NCBI GenBank assembly: GCA_035578155.1
Contig: JAPWDM010000005.1
Span: forward strand, 37,410,108 to 37,474,107
Direction of reading: 5' to 3'
DNA length: 64,000 bases
Origin: Brachynemurus nebulosus
Taxonomy: Eukaryota > Arthropoda > Insecta > Neuroptera > Myrmeleontidae
Positions 1 through 37,559 of the stretch are shown here, piece by piece. The notes below the pieces were generated by a model. It did not search any database and was not told the origin of the DNA. It saw only the letters and a list, made by a program, of their open reading frames with translations. The first letter of the stretch is position 1. Every line of letters begins with the position of its first letter. Position numbers and translations under genes: made by a program.

Positions 1-238
1 AAAGCGGCCCCTACACGCTCAATAATATTGCACAAAATCTGAGGTGGCACAATATTTTTGATCGTCTGTAGGTAGGGATGATCGATATTAGAAAAACATC
101 GATGTTGACATCGATGTTAACATCGATTCAAGAGTATCGATATACGATATATATCGAAAGAAAAACATCGATGTTCGAAAACATCGATGTTTATGTAGCA
201 AAATAAACAACCACTATTATAATCTATTATTTTATTTA

Positions 239-483
239 TTAAAAATTAACATTGCCAGTATTTATTTGGTACACTTTGCAAAAAAGCCACTTTGTTAGAA
301 TTTTTCCTTTTAATCTGTTGCTTTGTTGATACAAATGCTGCCCAGCTTTTGAAAAAAGTCTCTCTGAAGCTGTTAAAGTTGCTGTGCAACACAAATATTT
401 AATGGCAACTTTTTTCAAGTTTGGATAAGTGGATCCTAGAACTTGCCATAAAAGTAATGGATCTTGTTTTAAATCAACTACAG
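239..483 (-). pseudogene. hAT transposase, C-terminal dimerisation region (remnant)
   Basis: The minus-strand translation contains the hAT C-terminal dimerisation signature: DPLLLW, then YPNLKKVA, then TASERLFSKAGQ and a following RLKGK segment. This W...YP.L...SER.FS..G pattern is diagnostic of hAT transposases. Only about 80 residues remain and the BED finger and catalytic core are absent. The reading frame is cut at 483/484 by a second hAT-type insert; across the duplicated site the frame appears to resume beyond 1240. It cannot encode a working transposase. Confidence 0.8.
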
Positions 484-1232
484 CAGTGTTTTTCAACCTG
501 TGGGTCGCGACCCCCTGGGGGGTCGCGAAGCCTTTCTAAGAGGGTCGCAGTACTTTAAAAATAAAACGACTCTAGTTCAATATATGATATTTAATAAAGA
601 GAAGGTTAATTAATGGTTACATTAATATGAGAGTTTCATACTTTTGCGCGATAAAGTTTCAAAATTGCGACTTATTTTCAATAACAGTAAATCCGAATTT
701 TAAATAAGTGTCGTCATATAGACACTTTTTCTTTCGTTTTGTTTTATTACTCTCATTCGAACTTGAAGTTGACGGTTGTGCATATGTTTCCAGAAACTTA
801 TCCATTTTCAATTACAATGAGTATAGAATTTTGAATATTAGACAATAATAAGTGAGCAACTACTAAACAAGGCAATTCAATAAATTTAAACACTAACTCG
901 AGTTCACAATTCAAATAATTTAAATGGATTACTCTCGGAAGTGTTAAACGGTGACGACCGTCGTGCGTGCGCATGTCACTTTTTACGCCACGTACGCCTT
1001 CAGAAGCTACTATAAGTCGTCAATTTTGATGTCGATATAAAAATACGCTTGTTTCAAGTCCTTAATTACGTACTTAATCGATACCTAACTATGAAAATAA
1101 TTAATAATGATGAACGGATTCGATATTTATAACATAAAAAAAATAAAAGTTGGTAATAGCGAAGGGTAGGGGGTCGCGAAATATTTTTCCATACTAAGGG
1201 GGTCTCGCCATGGAAAAGGTTGAAAAACACTG
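484..1232. mobile_element. Non-autonomous hAT element inserted in the hAT remnant
   Basis: It begins CAGTGTTTTTCAACC and ends with the inverted form GGTTGAAAAACACTG, a typical hAT terminus. The flanking 8-mers AACTACAG (476-483) and AGCTACAG (1233-1240) match at 7 of 8 positions, fitting an ageing target duplication. Inside both ends lie inverted GGGTCGCGA blocks. No coding region was seen in the 749 bp. It lands inside the transposase remnant, so it is the youngest of the three nested insertions. Confidence 0.82.
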
Positions 1233-1811
1233 AGCTACAGGATTTTTTAAATACTAGATAGCTTAGAGTAATATCGATGTTTCGATATTATTCTCGCAAC
1301 ATCGATGTGTCGATGTTATCGAGGACATAACATCGATGTTTTCCTGCTAAACATCGATGTTTTTCTACCATCGATGAATATCGATCATCCCTATCTGTAG
1401 GTTATATTGAAGGGTTGTACAATATATTGTACTGATCAAAAACGGTTTGACGGTTTGAAATATATTGTGCAATGAATGAATATTGTAACGTCGGTAGACT
1501 TTGCAAATATTATTGTGCAATATGACTTTATTTATTTAAGTTTCAATTTATTAATTGTTTTGTAATGCCATATTTGACGGCTGTTCATTGAATCAGTTTG
1601 ACTTATTAATTTGAAAGAATAATTATTTACTGCTTCGCAACATCTTTATCACTTAATATTTAAAATTAAACAACAATTGAATTATTGTATAATTCCTACA
1701 TTCAATTTATTGTACAAATTTCTTTTACAAATTATTGAACTGTCTGAAGGGAAGTTCAATAAATTGCACAAGTTGATTGCACAATATTATTGAGCGTGTA
1801 GGGGCCGCTTA

Positions 1812-2469
1812 ACATTCCTGCTTTTAATATACTGAAATATAATAAAAAGTTATAAAAACTGATGTACATCAATGTTTGACTCACTCAGTACTTCAATACA
1901 TCAATATCATAGATAATAATATCAAACTAAAATACTGTGCTGCTTGAATTGTTTTGTAGGTTCGATGAGTGACAACAAATAACCTGCGCCACCGAAATCA
2001 CCATTGTCATTACCATAAAATACATATTATGATAGATGTTAAATTGTCTTAACAAGTATAACTGCTACAGTGAAACCACTTTATAAGGAACTTTAAAATA
2101 TTTTATAAAACAAAAATATAATACATATTTGAACCGAATGACGGTTTTAATCATTATTTTACAGTCGCAAACAGTACGGTGGTAACGCTGGGAATAATTA
2201 TTTTTTAAAAAGTCCTTAAAAAATTTTTTTAGTAATAGATTGGAGCATTATTTTATGTGCAAGGGTTCCCAAAGTTTTGCGTCGGCGGCCGAAGAAAAAA
2301 TTTTAAAATAAGCAATGACACGAAGAAAAATGCATTCGTTTATTCACGCAAATCACGGAGTTTGAATAACCCGTCGATCGCGATTAATCGGTCGATCACA
2401 GAGCGAACATTGGTTGATCTCCTATGGGGCACAATTTATTTTTGTAGCTATTAATTGAACTTGAAAAAA
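1812..2469. other. Non-coding stretch upstream of the first visible exon
   Basis: AT-rich sequence without a supportable gene. A short GC-richer patch around 2270-2420 contains GTCGATCGCGATTAATCGG-like alternating motifs and is probably an old repeat. An open frame of 65 codons there shows no recognisable domain and is not called. It may belong to an upstream intron of the adenylate kinase-like gene. Confidence 0.4.
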
Positions 2470-3164
<695 letters not shown>

Positions 3165-3802
3165 ACTGAACTTGGTGACGTCATCACGTATACAAATTTT
3201 TTTTTAAAACTCGAAAAATTGTAATTTTACAAAAGGTTATTATTACAAAAATGAATCGAATTTTTAACGCTAACTTTGACATGAATAAACTTTTGACAAA
3301 TGATGCGGAAGAGCCCGGAAATCGGTTAAGATGATCTAAGCAGAACGATAAACAGACTTATTCCGGGGAATATACCTATTTGAAATGCCGCAATTTAATA
3401 TCTAATAAGTAACCTATATTTCATGGTGCTAATAACAAAATAATGATCAAAGAGTTTATTACCTTATTAAAGAAAAAATTACGCAGTTCTACTTCAATAA
3501 ATGTAAATATTGAATATTATATAAAAAGCAATTGATTAAACTTTCCTTAATTATTTTCATTCAATGCAACGCGTGGAACCTTGAACCTTGAACCGTGAAT
3601 TTAATACTTTCTAATATCCACATACATTTCTATTAAACTTAAAAAAAAGAAAAAACAGAAACAGTTATTATCACAATAATTATTTCATTTTCAAACACAA
3701 TTTTCCATTGGTTTATCATTAAACATTTCGATCGATTCAATTACTATAATTATGTCTCATGAAACATCTTAAAATAAAATAAATTTTCTTTTCTTTTTAA
3801 AG
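3165..3802. other. AT-rich stretch before the first visible coding exon
   Basis: No gene seen. It ends in a pyrimidine-rich splice acceptor (TTCTTTTTAAAG) at 3802. A short tandem of GAACCTTGAACC type lies near 3575-3598. The stretch is best read as intron or upstream sequence of the adenylate kinase-like gene. Confidence 0.5.
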
Positions 3803-28807
<25,005 letters not shown>

Positions 28808-28809
28808 TT

Positions 28810-28815
28810 AATAAA
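28810..28815 (+). terminator. Polyadenylation signal of the adenylate kinase-like gene
   Basis: A canonical AATAAA lies three bases after the TAA stop (28805-28807), implying a 3' UTR of only about 20-40 nt. The foldback element at 28861 then lies just beyond the likely cleavage site. Confidence 0.6.
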
Positions 28816-28860
28816 GCTGCATCTAGAATGCACTTCTACTCGTCTTTTTTATATTTGTGC

Positions 28861-29786
28861 AAAAAGGAGGGGTATCGCTAAGCTAAGAAAATGGACCTCA
28901 ATATGACAAAAAATTTAACTATACTTTTTTTATATTTCGCATTATTTTAATAAAATACAGGACATTAACTTAACGCTACAACAATTTAAAAGTGACTAGG
29001 GTAAACGGTATAGTTATTGGACGTTGACAGTTATTGCACAAGACACTCTCTTTTGAAGATTATAAGGCTTATAGACCAGTAAAGCAAACTTCCTGATTTT
29101 TTAGTTAAATAGAACCTTCTAGTATCTACAGAACTTGTGCATTGTGGAAATACGCCAGAAATTAACAAATGAAATTTTTGTCCAATAACTGTATTTTTCT
29201 ACAGGCACAACTTTAATATTTTTTTTTCAGAGACTTACCAGTATGTAATATGAAAGTTTTATATGGTACATTAAAATAGACAGGTCTTACTTTATTTATG
29301 AATTTTTTCGTTAAAAATAAAGCTACAACACGTACTTTTTCTGTACTTTGTTTTGAAAATTTTTCTGAACTGTCCAATAACTATACCATTTACCCTACCT
29401 TTTCTTCACAAGAAAAATTGACAAACTGTGGTCAAAATGGCTTTTTTTAGAAAATTATCCCCTTTTTTATATTTGCTTTATTTTTATATTTGTTGATGTC
29501 TGAAGAAAAACATGTAAAAACATCACCATGCTAAAAAAAATGCGCTCATGTCTAAAAAACTGGATATAGTAAAAAAGGGTATATTTTTCCAGTAAAAGTC
29601 ATTTTGACCAGTTTGTCGATTTTTCTTGTGAAGAAAACGTAATCACTTTTACTTTTAAATTATTGTAGCGTTAAGATAGTGTCCTGCATTTTACTAAAAT
29701 AATGAGAAATATAAAAAAAAATATAGTTAAATTTTTTATTATATTATGGGATCAATTTTCTTAGCTTATCGACAACCCTCCTTTAT
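28861..29786. mobile_element. Foldback element interrupted by a second element
   Basis: The outer arms pair: 28861-28991 with 29644-29786 (shared AAGCTAAGAAAAT, AAATTTAACTATA, TTAACGCTACAA). The inner arms pair: 29400-29440 with 29600-29637 (TTTCTTCACAAGAAAAATTG, then ACAAACTG). In the right arm these two blocks are contiguous; in the left arm they are split by the insertion at 28999-29396. No coding capacity. Confidence 0.8.
28999..29396. mobile_element. About 400-bp MITE with TA duplication inside the foldback
   Basis: Ends GGGTAAACGGTATAGTTATT and its complement AATAACTATACCATTTACCC, each bounded by TA (28997-28998 and 29397-29398). TA duplication suggests the Tc1/mariner group. It interrupts the left arm of the surrounding foldback and is therefore younger. 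Confidence 0.75.
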
Positions 29787-32700
29787 TAAAAATGAAAAAA
29801 TTCGAGCATTATTAATATTTAGAATTACTTTGGGGCCAAATTTTAGAAAATAGTCATTGTTATTTTCTGTTTCGGTTAAGTATTTAACATTTTATTATTA
29901 AATACGTTAAAAAATAGCAATTAAGTACATTTTTTAAGGAAAAATCAAAAATTTTTAAAATTTACATTAGTTACGTAAGAGGCAATTTTATTTTATAATG
30001 TTATTGTAGTTGTAATACTGACACGTTCAAAATTATCAAATTTAAAGAAGAAACTAATGGAATTGTACGAATATTTAAATTTTAAATAAAAGCAATTAAG
30101 TAAATGCAGCCACTACTTAATATCAAATCCTTTTATTTGCTGGCAACTTTTCTTTGTTGACATTAACGTATTATAAATAAAGTACCTAGAACTATGGATA
30201 ATGAACGTGTTGTTATTATTTATAAATTTAGATTTGAATTCAAAACTTTTTTTCTCAATGACGGTCACAGTTTTTAGTTCAAGTTTAAATATCTACAATA
30301 AAATTTCAACAAAAATTTGTTACACATTCATTTAACATAATTTGTCAATCTTAATTGTCATTTATCAAATCGCAAAATATATTGACAGTTTTCTATTTTC
30401 AGAACTATGTAATGAATGGTGGATCTATTTTAACTTGAATACGAACTTTGAAAAAAAAAAACTTGATTCAAATAGCTTTACTAAAAAAATTCAAAATTCA
30501 AATAATTATTTTTGCAAAAACTGATTACATCTAGGGATAGAAGCAAATTGATTTTTCTTTTAAGTTATTCGTTAGAAAAAAAGTTTTATACTAAAGTGCA
30601 CTTTTAGGTATTCAAAAAAGCCTAAGTTTTGTATATACATTTTAATTAAAAAAATTTTTTATTAATAAAAATAATAAGAACAATTTTATAATAACGACAT
30701 TAATTATTATTTATCACTAAATATACACCTTTAAGAGTACAAATTTTCATTTTTTATTGAAAATAATTAACAAAAATAAATAAATATAAAATTGGCAAAA
30801 ATATGTTTTTTCGAGAAGTATAATTAAAATTTTAAATGGTTTGCCTTATCATAAGAACAGTTATCTATCATAAGGGCATTTGTTGTACCCAAAATTTATT
30901 GTTAATTATTTTATAATTTAAAAGAAATATACCATGTGAGTCTTTTGAGAATTGCCATTTGTATTAAAACCAAATTTTTATGATAGAAATGGTACTAGAA
31001 AAGGTTCTTTTCTTGTATGTAATGGAAATGTAACCAAGAAAAACACTATCGGTTGAAGCAACCTCAAGTACAAATGCATACTTTTACCGCCTAACTGATA
31101 AAAAAAAATTCAAAAATTAAACTTGGGTAAAAAAATTTCTTTTGCTCATTTATGTTGTTAATTAATACATTAGATCAGTTTTATCGAAAAATTAATATAT
31201 AGTCCCATTTAAAAATCTATAAGTTTGTATCATAGCTCGAAAACCATAAGAGCTATAAAGCTCCTGACTATAGCAATCGGTTGCTCCCGTCGATATTTAC
31301 AACTCTTATTTGAACAATTTTTCGATTAAATCAACGATTTGGCTGTAATAAAAATGGCAACTCTCGAAAAACTCACACAGTATATTTGAAAATTCGAAAT
31401 GAACCGTCACAAAAAAAAATTACACAAAATGCCACAAACCGCTGGTCGGGCAAAATAATTTTTAGATAGTTAATTTACTTAATTACGATTGTAAAACACT
31501 TTATACAAATAAATTATTTATTAAATCTTATGTAAGAGTTTTAATAATTTCCTTTTTTAATATAATTTTATTGGTATCTTTTGCCAGATAACTTATTGAT
31601 TTAAAGTATAGGTCTTGACGAAAAGTTTCACTTCTTTCGCAAAAAATTAATTGATTTTTCATAAGAACAACCTAGAAATTATACCTACGAAATACAAATT
31701 GTATTTTTATTTTCTTGTAAAATAATTTACAAATTCTATCAAACTTAAAATTCTGAGTAAAAAATAATTATTTTTTCAATCTCTTGAATCGCGAGTTGGC
31801 GTTTACAAAGCAAGTAACTTGTCTTGTAAGCAATATTTACCATTCTACTTTCTGGTTACTATAGTAAAAATAACAGATCACAAAAGTTTACTTACCTTCC
31901 TAGGAACGCAAGTAATCGCTTACAGTCAATTAATAAATAGATTTTAAGGAAATAGTTTTTTACAAGGGCCACTATTCATTTTTATTAAAATTGCATTTTC
32001 AACGAATGTTATTATTTTTTATTAATTTTTTTTTTCAATTTATTTATTGCTTTTATAACTTACCAGTACTTGGCCCGTAGGTCTATTCATTACATTAAAA
32101 ACTTGGGGTTGTGTCTCAGCTAGCCTCTGAACAGACTAGTCTGTACCACCTTTCGAGATTATGATACTGTGGTAATAGTAAGCGAGAAAATTCAAATCAT
32201 AAAATACGTTACCGTTCAAGGTTAACAGTTAACAATAATATATGTAGTTACGTAACCAAATTTAACAACCCATTATTCAACCTTGATGCCATCATGTCAT
32301 AAATTATACAATTACAGTCATAGAGTTATCTTCTTTTTTTTGAAATTTGCAACTTAAATAGTTAATATTTAATTAAATATTAAAAAAATGTCCATATCAT
32401 AATTTCATAAATGTCATAAATTGGCTTTAAATATTGATTTGCACACCGCACATGCGCATTTCGATGTTTTTTATTCAGTATAAAAATGAATTTTCAAATA
32501 AAACTGACAGAACAGATGTTTAGTTAATTTAGAGTTGACTAGAAGTAAACAATTAAATTTTCTTTTTATTTGTGAATATTTTGTTTGTTGGGTAAAATTT
32601 TTCTTTTACTGACAAAAATATCATTGCTTAGGCAGTACTAAAGTAAATCGTAACACTTTTTTTCGTAGTCAAATAGCAAAATAATTTTTTTTTTCTTTTT

Positions 32701-33017
32701 TATAAATAAGCACGAAACACAACATATTTTTGAAAAATTTTTAACAAACAAAATACTTTTTTTTTAACGGATTTGAAAATATTTTTATGCAATATGCATG
32801 AAAAAATGCTTACATATAGAAAATAGCATTAGAAATAACAATATTTTGGTTGTTGCATGGTAAAAAATTAGAATTTGAGATTTTTACTTAATCTCAAAAT
32901 TATGTTCAACTATTTTATATATTTTAGGTGTTTTAATTTAAAATTTAAATTAGTCAAAAATACTTTTTTTTTATTAACTTTCATATTATTGACCTAATTT
33001 ATTATTTACCTATACAT
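29787..33017. other. Intergenic stretch, 3.2 kb, nothing recognised
   Basis: Very AT-rich DNA on both strands. Open frames of up to 60 codons occur by chance and show no domain. I see no gene, RNA or clear repeat. Confidence 0.6.
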
Positions 33018-33350
33018 AAAATACCCATGTTGTAGCATCTTGCATAACATACCGAATTTCCAGTCATAAAAATTACTTTTTCTCGAAAACCCGTATACAT
33101 AGGATAATAGTTCAAATTGTATCAAATGTGGTTTTTTCGCTCTTTACCATGGTGTAAAAAAATTCTAAAAACCTTTTAATTTTGATAAATTTTATAAAAA
33201 AAACTCGTTTTTTTCGAGATTTCGGGCATCGGATGTGTCTAACTAAAGAACACATTCAAGGGTTTTGGACTTCCAGTGTTTTCACCAAATTTCGTAAAAG
33301 TTTGATATTTCGTTCGAAAGTTATCGTATTCTGGAAATTCGCTAAAAAAC
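33018..33350 (+). repeat. Microsatellite-bearing repeat, copy D, lacking the TA tract
   Basis: It starts AAAATACCCATGTTGTAGCA and follows the family through CATCGGATGTGTCTAACTAA and CGTTCGAAAGTTATCG, then jumps straight to TATTCTGGAAATTCGCTAAA. The TA tract and the 3' middle block are missing, as if deleted cleanly between the pre-tract motif and the terminus. Confidence 0.8.
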
Positions 33351-33550
33351 TTCTGTGGGAAAAAAGATTAATTTTCCATGTTTTCACTTATAATTTTAAA
33401 GAAACTGTAAAGATGGGTGATTACTTTGGTCATCAAAAGAGTTTTGATTCATTTTTTGCCTCAAAAAGGAAACTAATTCTAATAAGAAATTCATCAAGAT
33501 ATGCTAATATTTAGTGTACAAAATTCTTAGAAAAATTCTAAAATAATTTA

Positions 33551-33840
33551 ACCCTTTGCACTCGATAGGCGCCGCCACGGCGACACAATAAATACCCTTT
33601 GCACTCGAAAGGCGTCTCTCAGGCGCCATCCTATTCTTTACTTCAAATATCACACTAAGGAAAATTATAAAATTTAATATTAAAATATAATGTTTGTAAT
33701 ATGCAAATAAAAATAAAAATAAAATATGTAAGTAAACTACTTTTGTTTAAAATACTTATCTTTGACGTATTACAATTTTTTATTAAAACTACTGTCAAGT
33801 AGCTGAGTACCCATACTAAAAAATGGTTCGAGTGCAAAGG
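33551..33840. mobile_element. piggyBac-like MITE with TTAA-CCCTTTGCACTCG end
   Basis: The left end reads TTAACCCTTTGCACTCGATA and the right end TCGAGTGCAAAGGG. CCC termini next to TTAA suggest piggyBac. A second left-end copy (CCCTTTGCACTCGAAAGGCG) begins near 33595, about 40 bp further in. The right flank is not TTAA, so the duplication is decayed or the element rearranged. The interior shows no transposase. Confidence 0.6.
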
Positions 33841-35440
33841 GAATAATATTTTAGCTGAAGAGGTTTCATTGGTCCTTTCAATAATATAAAATATAATGAA
33901 TTTATATACAAAATACAAAAATAGTTTTTCTGGCAAAGATTTGTGTTTTTATTTTCAAAAAACATCATACGTTATTTTGTACAATAAAATTATATGCTTA
34001 CAGTATATTACAAATGGCGCGATGTATGCTTAACGAACTAAGTCAAGTTCTTAATTATTTGTTCCTTTTTAATTATTTATTGTTAACTAATATTTTTGTT
34101 TTTATTAAGGTAAATAAAATATTTGATAAATTTAATAATACTGAAACGTTTTAAACATTCTTGAATGATATAAGAGCGCAATTGTAATATTTTAGCACTT
34201 TTAACATGCATTTTAATATAATAGCATGGCCCGCTATTACACATTTTACATAAGAACTTTTTATTGAAATCACATCGCATAATTTTTTTAGTTGGTTATA
34301 GAATTAAAACTGCTTAATGTCAAGAGTCTTGTTAATTTCTAATCATGCTATAGTATATAAATAATGAAACTTTTCAAATTTCTGATGAACAAATATTTAA
34401 AAAAAATAAAATATAAAAAAATAAAAAATTTAATCATATGAAATATTTGGCACAATAGTGAAACAATTAATTTTTTTGGCTTTTATCTTTTTACCTGAAA
34501 ATAAAATAGTAGTTCTAGAAATATTTTATATCTAATAGTCGGTCCACACTGCACAAACTTCTGTTTACATAAACATAAGTTTGTGTAAACAAGACGTGTA
34601 GACGTGAAGTTTACAAACAGTTTGTGCAAACATTACGTCCACACGTCTCGTTTACACAAACTGATGGTTGTGCAAACAAAATTTTGTGTATAACTATAGA
34701 AGAATTTTAGTTTTCTTAAATTATTCTCTCGTCACGTTTCGTTTTTTGGGGAGAGTGATTATGTGAGGTTATATTTTGCATTTTAACCAACTTAACAATA
34801 ATTGAATGATTTCATATAAAAATAAAATTACTTATTAATAACATTAGTAGGTACAAGTCTCTGTAAGAAGTATTTCGAGGACAATCAGTTTAAAAAGGTA
34901 AATACTCCAGGCAATTTTTGACTATCTATGTGTAATATAGGTTATGTAATCATGAATCATCGAATTTATGGCACAAATCGATCAGTCAATTATTTTCGTT
35001 GTTTGTTGCACTTCATACAAATTTGAGACAGATATTTCAAGTATAAATACTTTTTTTTGTAATTTGTGGCATAATTTGATGAATAAAATAGCGATTCTAC
35101 AGTTAAATGATGACAAATTAATGTATTGAAACAATATATTTTACTGATAACAGTATTAAATAAAGGATATGTCATATTAAGTAGAGATAATATCGGAAAT
35201 ACCTAATTAATTCATAGTATGCATAGTCACTTTTGTATAAATGTAATGCAACATAGAAATATATAGTATTCTATATTTTGTACATTGATTATTATACGTA
35301 CAAATAGTGCAGGAAAGGTTAAAACATCGTCTTTCCATTCCTAGTTGCTATTCTTTTGTTTTGAAATCTTAATCTAATTCACACCGAAACGGCAAGTAAT
35401 AACTAGAATGCATAAGTAGGACAGAAAAACACAGTAGAAT
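33841..35440. other. Intergenic stretch
   Basis: AT-rich. A minus-strand open segment (about 34990-35145, after the acceptor-like TTAATACTGTTATCAG) reads about 50 codons to a stop and could be a 3' exon of the orphan gene at 37560, but there is no homology to support it. Otherwise only the hairpin at 34578-34662. Confidence 0.35.
34578..34662. repeat. Hairpin inverted repeat, 28-bp arms
   Basis: AGTTTGTGTAAACAAGACGT...at 34578-34605 is inverted at 34635-34662 (ACGTCTCGTTTACACAAACT) with few mismatches. Shorter GTTTACA/TGTAAAC words repeat around it, suggesting a small MITE of about 130 bp (34550-34690). Confidence 0.65.
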
Positions 35441-35445
35441 CACAG

Positions 35446-35953
35446 GTATACACTACGGCTCAGCAAAGCTTTTTGGATCCATTTTAATACAACGAACAGA
35501 GAACAGCTGGAGCCTATCCTACAATTAAATACCTAGTAGCAAACTATTAAGCAGGTGCATACGCACGCTTAGTAATAAACCGAAATAAGTCAAAATTTCA
35601 GAATTCTAACTTTTTGTAATAAACCGGACTAACATAGCTCAAAGAATAGGTACAATTCGATCACCACGCGAAACAAAACAATTTATAATATATAATATTG
35701 ATTTGTTTCGCGTGGCGATCGGATTGTACCTATTCTTTGAGCTATGTTAGTTCAGTTTATTACACGAAGTTAGAATTCTGAAATTTTGACTTATTTCGGT
35801 TTATTATTAAACGTGCAAATATGTGTTGCTATTACACTCTGGTAATAAAATATATATCTAACATTATTCAACGCCCTACCTTCTTATAAATAATAATTTC
35901 TCTGTTCATTGCACAGAACCTGGATCCGAAATGTTTTAATGAGCCACAGTATA
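35446..35953. mobile_element. Palindromic Tc1/mariner-like MITE, about 500 bp
   Basis: It is an inverted repeat across almost its whole length: CACTACGGCTCAGCAAAGCT at the left against the complement of GTTTTAATGAGCCACAG at the right. The inner arms (35576-35690 and 35700-35815) are nearly perfect (ACATAGCTCAAAGAATAGGT, then ACAATTCGATC). Both ends abut TA. The GGCTCA...GGATCC style of terminus resembles Tc1-type elements. No coding region. Confidence 0.75.
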
Positions 35954-35970
35954 TAAAGTAACGTACATAC

Positions 35971-37547
35971 TAGTGATGTCGGGCCGGGAAGCAGTTAATC
36001 GATTAATCGACTAAAATTGTTTTTCAGATAAAATTAGTCATTAGTCGAAAATATCGAGCAAAGAGTAGTCGATTAATCACTAGTACATACTAGTGATGCC
36101 GAGAAGCAGTTAGCCGATTAATCGACTGAGATTGTTTTTCAGGTAAAATTAGTCATTAGTCGAAAATACCGAGCACAGAGTAGTCAACTAATCGACTAAA
36201 TTTTTAGTCAAATTCATGAATGAGGTAACCTATGTAACTCTTTCAAGAACGAGATTTTCTTTTGAATTTAATTATAATATTTTTCTTTTAAGAAAAAGAA
36301 AAATATTAAATATCACAATATGTTAATCACATTAAAATGAAAAATCATACAAATAGATAATTTTTTAGTTTCCACTTTTTGAAGTACAATAAATAATACA
36401 GAAAAATTGTTAAATTAGTCGTTTTTAGTCATTTAAAAAAAAGTTGATCATTTTAATCATTTAATCGAAGGTAAAATACCGACTAAAATATGACTAAATG
36501 TAAACAAAATTAGTCGACTAAACCGACTAATCGATTAATCATCCGACATCACTAATGCCGAGGCGAGGAACAGTTAGTCGATTAATTGACTAAAATCGTT
36601 TTTCAAACAAAATTAGTCATTAGTCAAAAATATCGAGCGTACAATAGTCGACTAATCGACTAAATTTTTAGTCGAATTTATGGATAGGGTAACCGTAATC
36701 TATGTGACTCTTTCAAAAAATATTTTTTTTTTTTAATTATTTTTTAAGAAAATTAAAAGACTTTTCATATATTTTTTAAGGTAAAGAAAAATAAGGGATG
36801 TCACAATGTGACATGTGTTAATCATATAAAAGTGAAAAATCATATAAATAGATAATTTTTAAGTTTTCACTTTTTCAAGTTCAACAAATAATACAGCAAA
36901 ATTAATAAATTAGTCGTTTTTAGTCATTTTAAAAAATATTAAATGATTAAAATGATTAATTTGTTTTAAAATGACTAAAAAAGACTAATTTATTAATTTT
37001 TTTGTATAATTTATTAGACTTCAAAAAATAAAAACTAAAAAATTACTTATTTTTATGATTTTTCACTTTTATGTGATTAACATACACATATTGTGATATC
37101 TCATATTTTTCTTTTTTTTAACGCCTTTAGGACTAATGACGAGCTCAGCTCGTCAAACTAATTTTTAGAAAAAATTTAACTGACGAATGTATATTGTCTT
37201 ATATCGGTAACTGAAGGCTGTATAGTAAAGAGTGATCATATGGTAAATAAATTAAGCAAAACGTATTGAACTTGCAATTATACTTATAGAGATATTAAAT
37301 TTTTTATCTAAAATATTGGAATATATGACGGTACTAAAAGAGTTAAAGAAAAATATTTAAAGTACATCATTAAATTCAAAAGAACACCTCGTTTTCGAAA
37401 GAGTTACATAGGTTACCCTATTCAATTAAAAATTTAGTCGATTAGTCGACTACTCTATGCTCGATGTTTTCGACTAATGACTAATTTTATCTGAAAAACA
37501 ATTCTAGTCGATTAATCGATTAACTATTTTTCGGCTCGACATCACTA
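35971..37547. mobile_element. Nested hAT-like foldback cluster rich in TTAGTCGATTA motifs
   Basis: The left terminus TAGTGATGTCGG (35971) and the right terminus complement (ending CGACATCACTA at 37547) are inverted. The flanking 8-mers GTACATAC (35963-35970) and GCACATAC (37548-37555) match at 7 of 8, a hAT-sized duplication. Further termini occur inside at 36091 (TAGTGATGCCGAG) and 36541-36554 (CCGACATCACTA), so two or three related elements are stacked. The right part (about 36550-37547) is itself a palindrome centred near 36950. The motif (T/A)AGTCGATTAATCGACTA recurs more than ten times. No transposase seen. Confidence 0.7.
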
Positions 37548-37559
37548 GCACATACTTAC

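Larger units (their letters stand above)
73..1393 (-). mobile_element. hAT element with perfect 8-bp target duplication
   Basis: The ends are inverted copies (TAGGGATGATCGAT at 73; complement at 1380-1393). The 8 bp TCTGTAGG occurs immediately outside both ends (65-72 and 1394-1401), the duplication size of hAT transposons. Both subterminal regions are dense in ATCGATGT motifs (about 80-190 and 1270-1390), likely transposase-binding sites. The minus strand keeps only the 3' end of a hAT transposase (239-483). It sits inside the outer element and is itself interrupted by 484-1232; without that insert it would be about 560 bp, so it is an internally deleted copy. Confidence 0.85.
1..1811. mobile_element. 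Outer DNA transposon with terminal inverted repeats
   Basis: The first bases and bases 1782-1810 are inverted copies of each other over about 29 bp (core GCGGCCCCTACACGCTC, then AATAATATTG). Inside the right end are several copies of a TTGTGCAAT-like motif, probably subterminal repeats. No coding capacity of its own was seen. A TTAA lies at the right terminus, which would suit a piggyBac-like duplication, but the left flank is cut by the window edge, so the superfamily is unassigned. It hosts the hAT element at 73-1393. Confidence 0.7.
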
